DNA of 64,000 bases. It comes from Acidobacteriota bacterium. GTDB taxonomy: Bacteria > Acidobacteriota > Blastocatellia > RBC074. The position numbers were made by a program, and so were the translations under genes. The stretch spans positions 186,001-250,000 of the forward strand of contig JADJLO010000043.1 of assembly GCA_016710075.1 (NCBI GenBank). The letters run 5' to 3'. Below are positions 36,943 through 46,499 of the stretch, piece after piece; position 1 is the stretch's first letter; every line of letters starts with the position of its first letter. The notes under the pieces were generated by a model. The model made no database searches and was not told the DNA's origin. It saw only the letters and a program-made list of their open reading frames with translations.

Positions 36943-38553
36943 ACTTATTATTGATGATTGATTGAGCGGCGATGCGTCCGCTGAATACACACCCGCCAAG
37001 GAAAGTTCCTTCGAGTGATCGCAGGCCGTGAATGCCGCCCCCTCCGAAGCCGGCGGCTTCACCGGCGGCAAAAAGTCCCGGGATTGGTTCGCCTGATTCA
37101 TTGATGACGCGAGACTGCAGGTCCGTCTGGATTCCTCCAAGACTTTTGCGGACCAGTATGAACTCTCTGATTGCAATCAGCGGCATCGAGTCCGGGTCGT
37201 TGATTTTGCGAACTTGCAGGTGCGAATCCGGTCGCCCCGGTATTGGCGGGCATGAGCAATCCGCCTTAACTGGTCATCGTTATGGAATGGCTGTCCGCGA
37301 TCGATCATCTCGTCGTACCTGCTGATCTCCCGGCCAGCAGTGCTGCATCGACATCGTTTGAACCTGTCAGGGCGTTCATCTTTCCGCAAGCTCCGGAATC
37401 GACCTGGCTGTGACGAAGTCCACGCAATTATCCACGAAATCCCTGACCAGGCCGGTATTGCCGAATAATAACGAAGCCAGAAAACCAATTATCTTCTTGT
37501 CGCGGATCGCCTGATTGAATTCGGCTCCGGAAACTGCAAGCTCCTTTTTAGCTATCTTCCAGTTGAGAATCTGCCACGAGTATTTTTTCTTTTGGGCGCA
37601 GATGGTGTCGACCAGATATCTCGAATCGAAAGATGTCACCATCGCCGGCGGACCCATCCTCCGGCCTTCGTAGTTCATCCAGAGAGCCGATTTTGGCGGT
37701 ACGAGCGACAGCCCGTGGTTTTCGTGTTGAGGCCGCCAGTGATGAACTCCCGCAGCATAATTCCACATCTTGTCGAGGTGGGTTACGCGCCCTCCATGAG
37801 TCCTGACCAGATCATGAATCGCGCCGTCGGCTTCAGGCCACGATCCATTGAGCAAATATTCGGGCGGTTCGCCCCAGGGCTTGTACCAGTGCTTTCTGAC
37901 CAGATCGAGATTGCCGCCGATTCCGCCGGCAGCGACGATCACGTTTTCTCCAGTCGCGGCGAAACTTTCACCTGTGGTCTCAACGACTCCGGCGCAGCCG
38001 GTGAAGCGGCCTCCAGACTGAGTCAGTTCCGTAACGCGGTGACTGAAAAAAAGTTGAAGCCGGTCACGTCGTGGATGACTGAAGAGTTTATCGAGCAGGG
38101 CCAGTATCAAACCCTGACCCGTCCCCCAGACCATGTGAAAGCGTGGTACTGAGTTTCCAGGCTGGTGCAAGCCCTTTCAACCCAGTGAACCACGGAAAGA
38201 ATTTGACCCCTCGTTGCCTGAGCCAGACATAGACATCCTCAAGAGATCTGGAAACATAATTTTCAGCCCAGCGCCGGGGCCAGACGTCGGCTTCACCGAG
38301 TTCTCCGTAACTGATCCAGTCACGCAGAGCCAGATCTGCATTGTCTTTTATACCTCCGCGCTTCTGTTCGGGCGAGCCAACGATGAAGACACCTCCGAAA
38401 GATGCCCGCGCCAGACCACCGAAGCGATCCTCAGCCGCTCGATCTATCAGCACAACGCTTTTGCCAGTGATCGAGAAGTTCGAGTGTCGCCGCTATCCCG
38501 GCCAGCCCTCCTCCTATGACGACTACATCAGCCTGATATTTTTTCTCTGTCAT
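36941..38553 (-). pseudogene. FAD-binding dehydrogenase (KstD/fumarate-reductase superfamily), multiple frameshifts
   Basis: ATG 38553 starts MTEKKYQADVVVIGGGLAG (Rossmann FAD motif). Continuation in other frames: VVLIDRAAEDRFGGLARAS near 38460, HMVWGTGQGLILALLDKL from 38130, then REISRYDEMIDRGQPFHND near 37310 and IREFILVRKSLGGIQTDL through GEAAGFGGGGIHGLRSLEG (second FAD motif) to the stop at 36941. At least four breaks, around 38470, 38160, 37380 and 37200. The assembled protein (about 535 residues) matches the group of putative FAD-binding dehydrogenases related to 3-ketosteroid dehydrogenase; it may dehydrogenate a cyclic or acyl substrate. Confidence 0.8.
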
Positions 38554-38633
38554 ATGGTTTTCCAGATGAGTGATGATGCGCGTATCTCATCATACAAACT
38601 TGCTTATATCAAGATAATCAATAACGAAAGAGA

Positions 38634-38775
38634 GATCACGAAAAAGACGGAATAAACGAAACAAATGAAAAATTTACAGACGGTCAATGGGCAGGATAAA
38701 ACAGCTGATTGATAATCACGAACCGAGCTTGTTTGATCATTTTCGTTTGTTTCGTTTATTCCGTCTTTTTTTAAT
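38634..38775. repeat. Hairpin repeat, family 2, copy A
   Basis: Arms AAAAAGACGGAATAAACGAA... (38641-38671) and the complement ...TTCGTTTATTCCGTCTTTTT (38740-38770) are 31 bp with one mismatch. The 68-bp core is related, in reverse orientation, to that of the copy at 57236-57396 (shared TTACAG.C.GTCAATG and ATTGATA.TCA.GAACC). It fills the gap between the FAD dehydrogenase and the first glycosyltransferase. Confidence 0.8.
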
Positions 38776-38852
38776 CTTTCTTTTGCCTTCTGTTTTTTCA
38801 TTTACCCGTATCGGTTGATTCATTTGAACTCTTCCGATATTAAGGAAGAGTA

Positions 38853-40046
38853 ATGAAAAGGCTTCTGGTTTATTCGCATGATACTTTCGGGTTGGGAAAC
38901 GTACGCCGCATGCTGGCTATCTGCCGGCACCTGCTCGAATCGATTGATGATCTCTCAATTCTGTTGGTCACAGGGTCAGCCGTGATTCATAGCCTGCGAC
39001 TTCCCGACGACCTCGATTATATAAAGCTTCCATGTCTGACGAGGGTGGGCCGCGGAGAATACACCGCGAAGTATCTCAGTTCGAGCCTTGAGGAAGTCGT
39101 GACTCTGAGGTCGGATCTGATTCTTGCGGCGGTGAGGAACTTCAAGCCGGATCTGCTGATGGTCGATAAGAAGCCGCTCGGAGTTAAACGCGAGCTGATC
39201 CCGGCTTTCGAGTACATTGTTGAATCCCTCCCTGAAACCAAAAAGATTCTCATTCTTCGCGATGTGCTCGACCAACCCCGGATCATCGTCAGCAATTGGG
39301 AGCGCAATGGTCATTACGAGGCAATCAAGCATCTATACGACCGGGTGTTGATTCTGGGGCAAAGGGAGATCTTCGACCCGATAAAGGAATATTCATTCCC
39401 GGTTGAAGTCATCGACAAAGTGAGTTTTTGCGGATACATAAAGAAAGAATCAGATCCTGAAAAGAGCCTGGAGATCAGACGGAGGCTGTTAATCGAAGAC
39501 GGGCAGCAGCTCGTCCTGGTAACCCGGGGGCGGTGAAGATGGCTATCAGGTGATAGATACTTACCTCAGCGCGCTGGACCTGATGCCGCCAGGATCAGGC
39601 TTCAGAACGGTGGTGGTAAGCGGTCCTGAAATGCCTGACGACCAGCGGGAGTTGCTCAGAAAGCGATCTGAGCTACTGCCCGGCGTGACTTTTCTTGATT
39701 TCACCGGCGATCTTGTCGACCTCCATGTCGGCTTCTGATGCGGTTGTATCGATGGCCGGTTACAACACCATCTGCGAAATCGTTTCGATGCGAAAGAAGG
39801 CTTTGGTTATCCCAAGAGTGCGCCCTACTGAAGAACAGTGGATGAGGGCTTCCAAGATGTCCCACCTCGGACTTTTTTAAAGTCATTCATCCGGATCATC
39901 TGACACCGCATATGCTTGCGCTTGAACTGAGAAATTTAGTCGAATGCCCGCCGGCAGAAATTGCATATTCGCAAATCAACCTCGAGGCCTTGCCCGAAAT
40001 TGCCGGAACAGTCAGCACCTTACTTTACTCCCATGCAACTGCCTGA
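38853..40046 (+). pseudogene. MurG-like glycosyltransferase (COG4671 type), multiple frameshifts
   Basis: ATG 38853 begins MKRLLVYSHDTFGLGNVRRM, typical of COG4671 predicted glycosyltransferases. The N-domain is intact to 39525. The glycine-rich PGGGEDGYQ and VIDTYLSALDLM follow in the next frame, then SASDAVVSMAGYNTICEIVS and RVRPTEEQWMRA (donor-binding part) in a third, and KVIHPDHLTPHM to the stop at 40046 in a fourth. Breaks lie near 39523 (one C and one G missing from runs), 39725 and 39878. Assembled length is about 400 residues. The 3' end overlaps the next glycosyltransferase start. Related to the gene at 42730. Confidence 0.82.
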
Positions 40047-41346
40047 ATCTGAAATTGGATATATTCTCAAGGGATTTCCCCGGACTTCGGAAACTTTCAT
40101 CTCAAATGAGATATATCTCCTCGAACAGGCCGGATTGAAAATATCGATCTTCTCCTTAAAAAAACTGGAGGGGCAGAAAGTTCACGGAGTTTCGCGGCGG
40201 ATCAATGCCGCTGTCACCTATCTCCCGGAACCGTCGGCTTATCAAAATGCCGGCCTAGTCAGATGGATTTTCGACAACCTCACTTTATTCTCAAGGAGCC
40301 ATCTCCGCCTCTTCAGGATGAAACCGTGGGTTTATGCCGGAACTCTCTTCTCGGTCGTTTCGATGAGTTTCAAATATGCGGATGGATCTTTCAAGACCGC
40401 ATTCAGGTCGTTTCTCAAGGAGTTTTTACAGGCTGGATATATTGCGGTGGAGGTGCTGAATTCCGGGCGGATTCGCCATCTTCATGCTCATTTCTGCCAT
40501 ACCGCGACTACTGTTGCCATGTTTGCAGCCAAACTCAGCGAGGTTCCGTTCAGCTTCACGGCGCACGCAAAGGATATCTACCGCACCGATATGAATCCTG
40601 GCGATCTATTGTCGCGTAAATTACAGAAAGCGGAATTTGCGGTCACCTGCACAAAAGCCAACTACGATTATTTGGACAGGCTCAAACCCGCGACCTCGCG
40701 GTTGTATCGAATTTACCACGGAATCGATTTGAAGCTTTTCACAGCGTCAAATAATAACCGCACTTCCGGTCCGCCGTTGATTCTCTCTGTCGGGCGGTTT
40801 GTGGAGAAGAAAGGGTTCACCTATCTTGTCGAGGCCTGCCGGTTTCTCAAAGACGAGGAGTGGAGCTTCATCTGCCGGATGATTGGCGGTTTTGATGCGT
40901 ATGCAGAAACGGTACAAGCGTCGATTGACAGCCTTGACCTGGCAGATATCGTGACCATTCATCATGCCGTTACCCAGGAAGAGTTGAAAAGCATCTATCA
41001 GGCTGCGGCAATCTTTGTCCTGCCATGCAGGATTACCGATGATGGCGATCGTGACGGAATCCCGAATGTTCTGGTAGAAGCCATGGCAATGGGTCTGCCG
41101 GTCATCTCCACAAATATCTCCGGCATCCCGGAACTCATCAAAGATAAGGAAAACGGGCTGCTGGTTCCGCAGAAAGATTCCCGGGCCCTTGCTGATGCGA
41201 TTCAATCAATGCTCGGGAATCCCGGCCTCATGAAAGAATTCGCCTTAAAGGGCCTGGAAACCGTGCACCGTGATTTCGATGCAAAATCAAACACACTTGC
41301 ATTGAAGCAATTGTTCGAGCAATGCCTTGAGAGCGCGCGCAAATGA
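40033..41346 (+). CDS. Glycosyltransferase family 4
   Basis: ATG 40033 is used because the upstream in-frame codons belong to the overlapping 3' end of the previous gene. The 437-residue GT-B protein starts MQLPESEIGYILKGFPRTSE, shows HLHAHFCHTATTVAM, AHAKDIYR, YRIYHGIDLKLF, SVGRFVEKKGF and the donor-binding EAMAMGLPVISTNISGIPEL block with the E-x7-E motif. It should add a sugar from a nucleotide donor to a growing glycan at the cytosolic face of the membrane. Overlaps the next gene by 4 nt. Confidence 0.93.
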   Translation: MQLPESEIGYILKGFPRTSETFISNEIYLLEQAGLKISIFSLKKLEGQKVHGVSRRINAAVTYLPEPSAYQNAGLVRWIFDNLTLFSRSHLRLFRMKPWVYAGTLFSVVSMSFKYADGSFKTAFRSFLKEFLQAGYIAVEVLNSGRIRHLHAHFCHTATTVAMFAAKLSEVPFSFTAHAKDIYRTDMNPGDLLSRKLQKAEFAVTCTKANYDYLDRLKPATSRLYRIYHGIDLKLFTASNNNRTSGPPLILSVGRFVEKKGFTYLVEACRFLKDEEWSFICRMIGGFDAYAETVQASIDSLDLADIVTIHHAVTQEELKSIYQAAAIFVLPCRITDDGDRDGIPNVLVEAMAMGLPVISTNISGIPELIKDKENGLLVPQKDSRALADAIQSMLGNPGLMKEFALKGLETVHRDFDAKSNTLALKQLFEQCLESARK

Positions 41347-42713
41347 ACTCGATAAATCCTCATCCGGAACTGCCTCAGATCCCGGCACTGCTGGACGCCG
41401 AGAACCTGCGCCAGCTTCTCAATTGTGAGCTGATTCAGGATAATAACATCCAAACCCGGCTTCACATTGAAGATTGCCGGATAATCAGAATCAAATACCG
41501 CCCCGGCCGGAATTGTCTGATCACCTGTGCGCTCAGCGTATCGACGGCCGGCGGAGCGAGAGCCTCAGACGTCGTTGTTTATTTCATGGTCTGCCGGGAT
41601 GGCGAAAGCGCACAGGTTTACAATCAGTCTTTGAGTACCGCGACCATATCGACACTCTTCGGCCCGGGTGTTTTTCACTTGCCCTCTATCGATTCTGTAC
41701 TTTGGATTTTTCCGAATGACAGAAAACTTAAGGGGATAGAGACGCTCTCCGATGCCGGAAAAATCAAAAACGAAGTCGTTCCCGGCATCCTTCGTCAGTT
41801 TCGTGATGGATACCGGATTGCCGGCCATATCGATCTTCGTCCGATTCAATATGTACCCGAACGATCCTGCAGTGTTCGTCTTGATTTGGATCTGCAGAGT
41901 GGCAATCGCCCTCAAGTGGAAAAAATTCAGGTCTTCGGCAAATTCTACCGGCCGGGAGAATGTGAATCAGTCTGGCGTGCATTGAACGAAATCTGGAACA
42001 GCGACGAATGCAGCAGTGGGCTTCTCGTGATACCCGAGCCGATGGCATTCCTGCATCAGTCTCAGAGTTTATGGCTCAAATGGCTGACCGGGAAGACCAT
42101 TGACGAATACGATCTCGGAAGCGAGGAATTGTCTGACTCGCTTGTACAAATGGGAAAAATGCTTGCCGCCCTTCACCGGCTCGAGATCGATCGGCTGCCG
42201 GCGACAGGCATGCCCGATATCCGCCGCAAGCTTGATTCGACTGTTGATCTCATTTCACGCGCAAGGCCAGATCTTCAGACGAAGTTACTGGAAGTTGCCG
42301 GCCGGCTTGTCTCAAGGTTCGATTCAATTCCGGTTGAAAAGAATGCGACTCTCCATGGCGATCTCCATTTGAAGAATATCTTCGTTCAGGATGACCGAAG
42401 AATCGCCTTTATCGATCTCGACAATATCTGCAGCGGAGATCCCACGATGGAACTCGGCAGTTTTATCGCTTATCTCTATTTTCGAGGTTTGGTTGAGAAG
42501 CGCGACCTTGATCAGATTGAAAAACTCGCTGCATCCTTTATTCGGGCATACGCCGAAACCGGCAAAGTCGATCCGGATGAGCGATCTTTGAGGTGGCACA
42601 TCGCCGCAGCTCTGATCCATGAGCGGGCATATCGATGCCTCACCAGATTGAAAGGTGACAGGTTCCACCTGATTGACAATTTAATCGGACTTGCGAGTGA
42701 GTTCTCAACCTGA
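41343..42713 (+). CDS. Aminoglycoside-phosphotransferase-like kinase
   Basis: A 456-residue protein starting at ATG 41343, overlapping the GT4 stop (ATGA). The C-terminal half carries the APH/choline-kinase signature: ATLHGDLHLKNIF (catalytic loop, Asp) and AFIDLDNICSGDP (metal-binding Asp). The N-terminal half is longer than in drug-resistance enzymes, with RIKYRPGRNCLI (P-loop-like lysine region) and WIFPNDRKL. Proteins like this in glycan clusters probably phosphorylate a sugar or amino alcohol. The position between two glycosyltransferases supports a biosynthetic role and argues against antibiotic resistance. Confidence 0.85.
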   Translation: MNSINPHPELPQIPALLDAENLRQLLNCELIQDNNIQTRLHIEDCRIIRIKYRPGRNCLITCALSVSTAGGARASDVVVYFMVCRDGESAQVYNQSLSTATISTLFGPGVFHLPSIDSVLWIFPNDRKLKGIETLSDAGKIKNEVVPGILRQFRDGYRIAGHIDLRPIQYVPERSCSVRLDLDLQSGNRPQVEKIQVFGKFYRPGECESVWRALNEIWNSDECSSGLLVIPEPMAFLHQSQSLWLKWLTGKTIDEYDLGSEELSDSLVQMGKMLAALHRLEIDRLPATGMPDIRRKLDSTVDLISRARPDLQTKLLEVAGRLVSRFDSIPVEKNATLHGDLHLKNIFVQDDRRIAFIDLDNICSGDPTMELGSFIAYLYFRGLVEKRDLDQIEKLAASFIRAYAETGKVDPDERSLRWHIAAALIHERAYRCLTRLKGDRFHLIDNLIGLASEFST

Positions 42714-42729
42714 TTCAGAGCGATAGTTA

Positions 42730-43847
42730 ATGATGAAAAGATTGATGTTCTACTGTCAGCCCGTGCTCGGTATCGGGCATTTAGTACGCAGCCTGGAGAT
42801 AGTCCGCGGCCTTGGAGATTTCCATGTCGTCTTCATCAACGGCGGGGCGTCACTATCCGAGTCTGACCTTCCATCAGGCGTTGAACTGATCAACCTGCCG
42901 CCAATGAAAGCCGATCCCGAATTTCGCGGCATTAATGCCTCGGATGATGTAACCGCCACTGAAATAACAAAATCCCGGAGAGCGAAATTATTGCTCGAAT
43001 CATTCGAGCGAATCCAACCGGATATTCTGCTGATCGAGCTTTTCCCGTTCGGAAGGCTGAAATTCGATTTCGAACTCATCCCTTTGCTCGAATCGACAGG
43101 CCACTCACCTAAAAAGGTCCACATCGTATGCAGTCTCAGGGATATCCTGGTTAAAAAAAGCGATCAGAAAAGATACGAAGATTTTGTAATCAAAACGGTC
43201 AATAAATATTTCGACCTGATACTCGTTCACTCGGATCCCTCCTTTCAACGCATTGAAGAGACTTTTCCGAAAGCGCATGAGTTGATTTGTCCGGTTGCTT
43301 ATACCGGCTATGTTGTTCAGCCTTCGCCGGTCGGAGAACCAGTCGCCGGAACCGGGTCCGAAAAAACTATTGTCGCCAGCATTGGAGGCGGCAGGGTGGG
43401 CCTGGAGCTTTTGGAATGTGCAGCCGAGGCAAGCTTGTTAATCAAATCCGAACTGCCTCACAGGCTGCTGATTTTCGCCGGACCTCATATGCCCGAAGCT
43501 GATTTTATCCGGCTTGAATCGCGATTCTCGGATTGTGATCATATCCGGATTGAACGATTCACCGCCAACTTTGCAGCTCTTTTGAAATCCGCTGATCTAT
43601 CAATCAGCATGGCGGGCTACAATACGTGTATGAACATCATAACTTCCGGAGTCAACGCAATCGTTCACCCTTTCACCGGAAACAATAACGATGAACAGAC
43701 AATCAGAGCCGTCAAACTGAAAGAGGCGGGGTGGTTGAGATTATCGAAAGAGAGAATCTCAAACCTCGGATCCTTGCGGATATGATCGAACAGGCAATCA
43801 AGTTACCGAAAAAACAGGACAACGTGTTTAACCTGGATATGGATTGA
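42730..43847 (+). CDS. MurG-like glycosyltransferase (COG4671 type), one frameshift near the end
   Basis: Starts MMKRLMFYCQPVLGIGHLVRSL at 42730. Conserved parts are LLIELFPFGRLKFDFELIPLL, ASIGGGRVG and SISMAGYNTCMN with FTGNNNDEQ (donor-binding). The published-looking stop at 43785 results from a break near 43730: with one more G in GGGG the frame continues GVVEIIERENLKPRIL and ends KQDNVFNLDMD at 43847. Corrected length is about 372 residues. It is a paralogue of the gene at 38853. Both belong to a family linked to glycan or glycolipid synthesis. Confidence 0.88.
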
Positions 43848-43877
43848 GTCGAAAAGACAGCGAGATATCTCGGCCTT

Positions 43878-43979
43878 ATGGAGCGCGGCGGCTTGACGCC
43901 GCCTTCCATTGGCATCGCCAACTCCCGATTATTCACGGGATCTCCAGAGCAAAAGCTGCGGCAAGCCGCCACACTCCAT
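43878..43979. repeat. Hairpin repeat containing the start of the deacetylase gene
   Basis: ATGGAGCGCGGCGGCTT (43878-43894) and AAGCCGCCACACTCCAT (43963-43979) are inverted repeats with two mismatches; a smaller palindrome GGCGGCTTGACGCCGCC is nested in the left arm. A 12-bp palindrome CGAGATATCTCG lies just upstream (43861-43872). The first 34 codons of the deacetylase ORF are read from this element. Confidence 0.75.
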
Positions 43980-44657
43980 AACCGTGCTCTGAATATCTTC
44001 TTCCGGAACGATGATGTAGCTGATAATGATCCCGGTTTGCGCAGGCTGATGGACATCTTCACGGAAGCCGGCGTCCCCTTGAATTTGCAGATCATCCCCG
44101 GACTGCTTACGGAAAATTGCTCTTCGTTTCTCTTGGAACTAAAGACAGCCGGCCCTGGCCTGATCGAATTGAACCAGCATGGCCGGCTTCATAAAAACCA
44201 TGAGCTTTCAGGCAGGAAATGCGAGTTCGGGCCTTCGCGAAACTTCGAGCAGCAGCTCGCTGATATACGGGCGGGAAAAGAAAGGCTCGAAGAGATGTTA
44301 GGTGACGCATTCAGTCCCGTCTTCACCCCGCCCTGGAACCGGTATACAGACGACACGGCCAGAGCGCTGGAAGCCCTCGAATTCAAAGCCTTGTCCGCAT
44401 TGCAACGCAATGGCCAAATAAATAGTGGCACGCTCAGGGAAATTTCCGTAACACTTGATATTATCGACTGGAAGAACGGCGCGGTTCTCAAGCCGATGGA
44501 TCATCTGATGAACGATATGGCCCGGCAGATCGCCGTCGGTGATACCATTGGAATACTTATCCATCATCAGGTCATGGGTGACGAAGCGTTCGGATTTGTT
44601 TCAGACCTGCTCAAGGGGGCTGAGGCAATTCGAGAATTTAAGATTTCATACTTTTGA
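43878..44657 (+). CDS. Polysaccharide deacetylase-like protein
   Basis: A 259-residue ORF. Recognisable deacetylase-fold motifs start at about residue 40: IFFRNDDVADNDPG (metal Asp-Asp), LIELNQHGRLH, FTPPWNRYTDD and ILIHHQVMGDEA. The N-terminal 34 residues come from a hairpin repeat, and no other start codon is seen in frame between the repeat and the first motif. Either the element supplied the start, or the native start has been lost or frameshifted. It probably removes acetyl groups from a glycan made by the surrounding glycosyltransferases. Confidence 0.75.
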   Translation: MERGGLTPPSIGIANSRLFTGSPEQKLRQAATLHNRALNIFFRNDDVADNDPGLRRLMDIFTEAGVPLNLQIIPGLLTENCSSFLLELKTAGPGLIELNQHGRLHKNHELSGRKCEFGPSRNFEQQLADIRAGKERLEEMLGDAFSPVFTPPWNRYTDDTARALEALEFKALSALQRNGQINSGTLREISVTLDIIDWKNGAVLKPMDHLMNDMARQIAVGDTIGILIHHQVMGDEAFGFVSDLLKGAEAIREFKISYF

Positions 44658-44677
44658 AAGTATATTGAGCATTGAGA

Positions 44678-46498
44678 ATGGCTGATACAAAGACCCGTAC
44701 ACTTGCGGCGATAGTTCGTGAGCACCTCTCCGAGGTCAGAGGCAGCCTCATTCTTTCGGCATTTTGTATGGCCGGTTTTACGCTGACTGAGTTGATTGCA
44801 CCCTGGCCCTTGAAAATCATCTTCGATCACATACTACTCGATAAGAGATTGCCGGGTTCGCTCATCTGGCTTTCCCCGGTGATTTCTTTCGGCAAACCTG
44901 CGGCTGTGATTGTCATATCCCTTTCGATACTCCTGATCGCTCTCTTCAGGGGAGTCTTCGCATATTTTCAGTCCTTCATTACTTCACGGATCGGATATGA
45001 GCTGGTTTACAGGTTGAGAAGCGAGTTGTTTGGGCATTTGCAGCAGCTCTCGCTTTCGTTTCATGCGCGGGTGCGCACCGGAGAGTTGCTCACCAAAGTC
45101 GTCAGCGATACCTCGGCGCTCAAGGATGTTTTTGCTGAATCGGCATTGACCTTCACTTCGCATCTGCTGACTGTGGTTGGGATGTTCATCATCATGTTCA
45201 CGCTCAACTGGCGGATGGGGTTGATCGTCCTTGCCACCTTTCCTTTTCTGAGCTACGCCCTCTTTGGAGTGTATCGCCGGATCAAGGCATCAGCCAGAAT
45301 GCAGCGCGAGCGCGAAGGCGCAGTCGCATCGCGAATCCATGAGGTCTTGTCATCGCTTCAGATCGTCAGAGCCTTTGCTCGCGAAAAACTCGAGCAGGAG
45401 CGTTTCGATCGCGACAGCACATACACCCTCGAAGAGGGAATCAGAACCGCCAGAATGGAAGCCGCGGCAACTCGCTCCGTCGAGATTATCAGCGCGGCCG
45501 GCCTTTGCGCCGTGGTCCTGTTCGGAGCGCTCCAGGTCATCGGGGGGCGCATGCTCCCGGGGGAAGTGCTGATCTTCACTGCCTACCTGACGAGCATGTA
45601 CAAACCGCTTCGCACCCTTGCGCGAATATCCAGCCAGTACTCAAAGGCCATGGCCAGCGCTGAGCGGATCGCTGAAATCCTGCGAATAGAGCCTGAACTG
45701 GTCGACGATAAACAGGGTGTCAAGGTCTCCAGTCTCAAGGGCGAGATCGCTTTTCGAGATGTCTCTTTCGACTATGGCGACGGCATCGATGTTTTGAATA
45801 ACGTTTCTTTTACGATCTCGCCAGGGGAACGGGTCGCACTGGTCGGAGCATCTGGAGCAGGGAAGTCCACAATTGCCAATCTGCTGCTCAGATTTTATCA
45901 GCCTCAGTCCGGGAAGATTCTGATTGACGGGCTCGAAATTGAAAAATATCAGCGTCAGTCATTGCGCCGCCGGATTGGCGTGGTCATGCAGGAATCGATT
46001 CTCATCGGCGCATCGATTCGTGAGAATATCGCTTATGGAAAAACAGACGCGACCGATGAGGAAATCGAAGAAGCCGCGATTGAAGCTTCCGCACACGAAT
46101 TCATCTCAAAGCTTCCGGAAGGCTACGAAACAATCATCGGCGAGCGAGGCAGCACTTTGTCCGGCGGACAGCGCCAGAGAATCTGTCTGGCAAGAGCCAT
46201 CATCAAACAACCATCACTCCTCATCCTCGATGAGCCCACCTCGGCAATCGACGCCGAATCCACAATGCTTATTCAAAATGCCCTCAACAAACTCCAGCAG
46301 GGAAAAACCATGATCGTCATCTCACACCAGTTTGCAGGCATTGAAGAATTCGACCAGATTCTGGTGCTCAAGAATGGCCGGATAATCGAGCAGGGAACGC
46401 ACACTCAATTGATCGCCCTCAAGGGGTATTATCACGATCTGTTTTATCTGCAGCACCCGCATACAGGCAATGAGCCGTTTCTTCACGGGCCGTCCTGA
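44678..46498 (+). CDS. ABC exporter, fused permease and ATPase
   Basis: A 606-residue half-transporter. ATG 44678 is preferred to TTG 44672. Six helices (about residues 20-310) are followed by an ATPase: Walker A GASGAGKST, signature LSGGQRQR, Walker B LLILDEPTSAID and switch ISHQ. The arrangement is as in MsbA and lipid-linked glycan flippases, functioning as a homodimer. As the last gene of the glycan cluster it likely exports or flips the cluster product. Ends 2 bp before the convergent acyl-CoA synthetase. Confidence 0.92.
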   Translation: MADTKTRTLAAIVREHLSEVRGSLILSAFCMAGFTLTELIAPWPLKIIFDHILLDKRLPGSLIWLSPVISFGKPAAVIVISLSILLIALFRGVFAYFQSFITSRIGYELVYRLRSELFGHLQQLSLSFHARVRTGELLTKVVSDTSALKDVFAESALTFTSHLLTVVGMFIIMFTLNWRMGLIVLATFPFLSYALFGVYRRIKASARMQREREGAVASRIHEVLSSLQIVRAFAREKLEQERFDRDSTYTLEEGIRTARMEAAATRSVEIISAAGLCAVVLFGALQVIGGRMLPGEVLIFTAYLTSMYKPLRTLARISSQYSKAMASAERIAEILRIEPELVDDKQGVKVSSLKGEIAFRDVSFDYGDGIDVLNNVSFTISPGERVALVGASGAGKSTIANLLLRFYQPQSGKILIDGLEIEKYQRQSLRRRIGVVMQESILIGASIRENIAYGKTDATDEEIEEAAIEASAHEFISKLPEGYETIIGERGSTLSGGQRQRICLARAIIKQPSLLILDEPTSAIDAESTMLIQNALNKLQQGKTMIVISHQFAGIEEFDQILVLKNGRIIEQGTHTQLIALKGYYHDLFYLQHPHTGNEPFLHGPS

Positions 46499-46499
46499 T

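Noticed and set aside
38604..38801. 65-codon ORF across the family 2 hairpin
   Set aside because: It is read from the repeat arms (KKQKAKER ... FVCFVYSVFF) and has no independent support.
41343..42713. APH-like protein as an aminoglycoside resistance gene
   Set aside because: It is much longer than resistance enzymes and embedded, with overlaps, in a glycan biosynthesis cluster.
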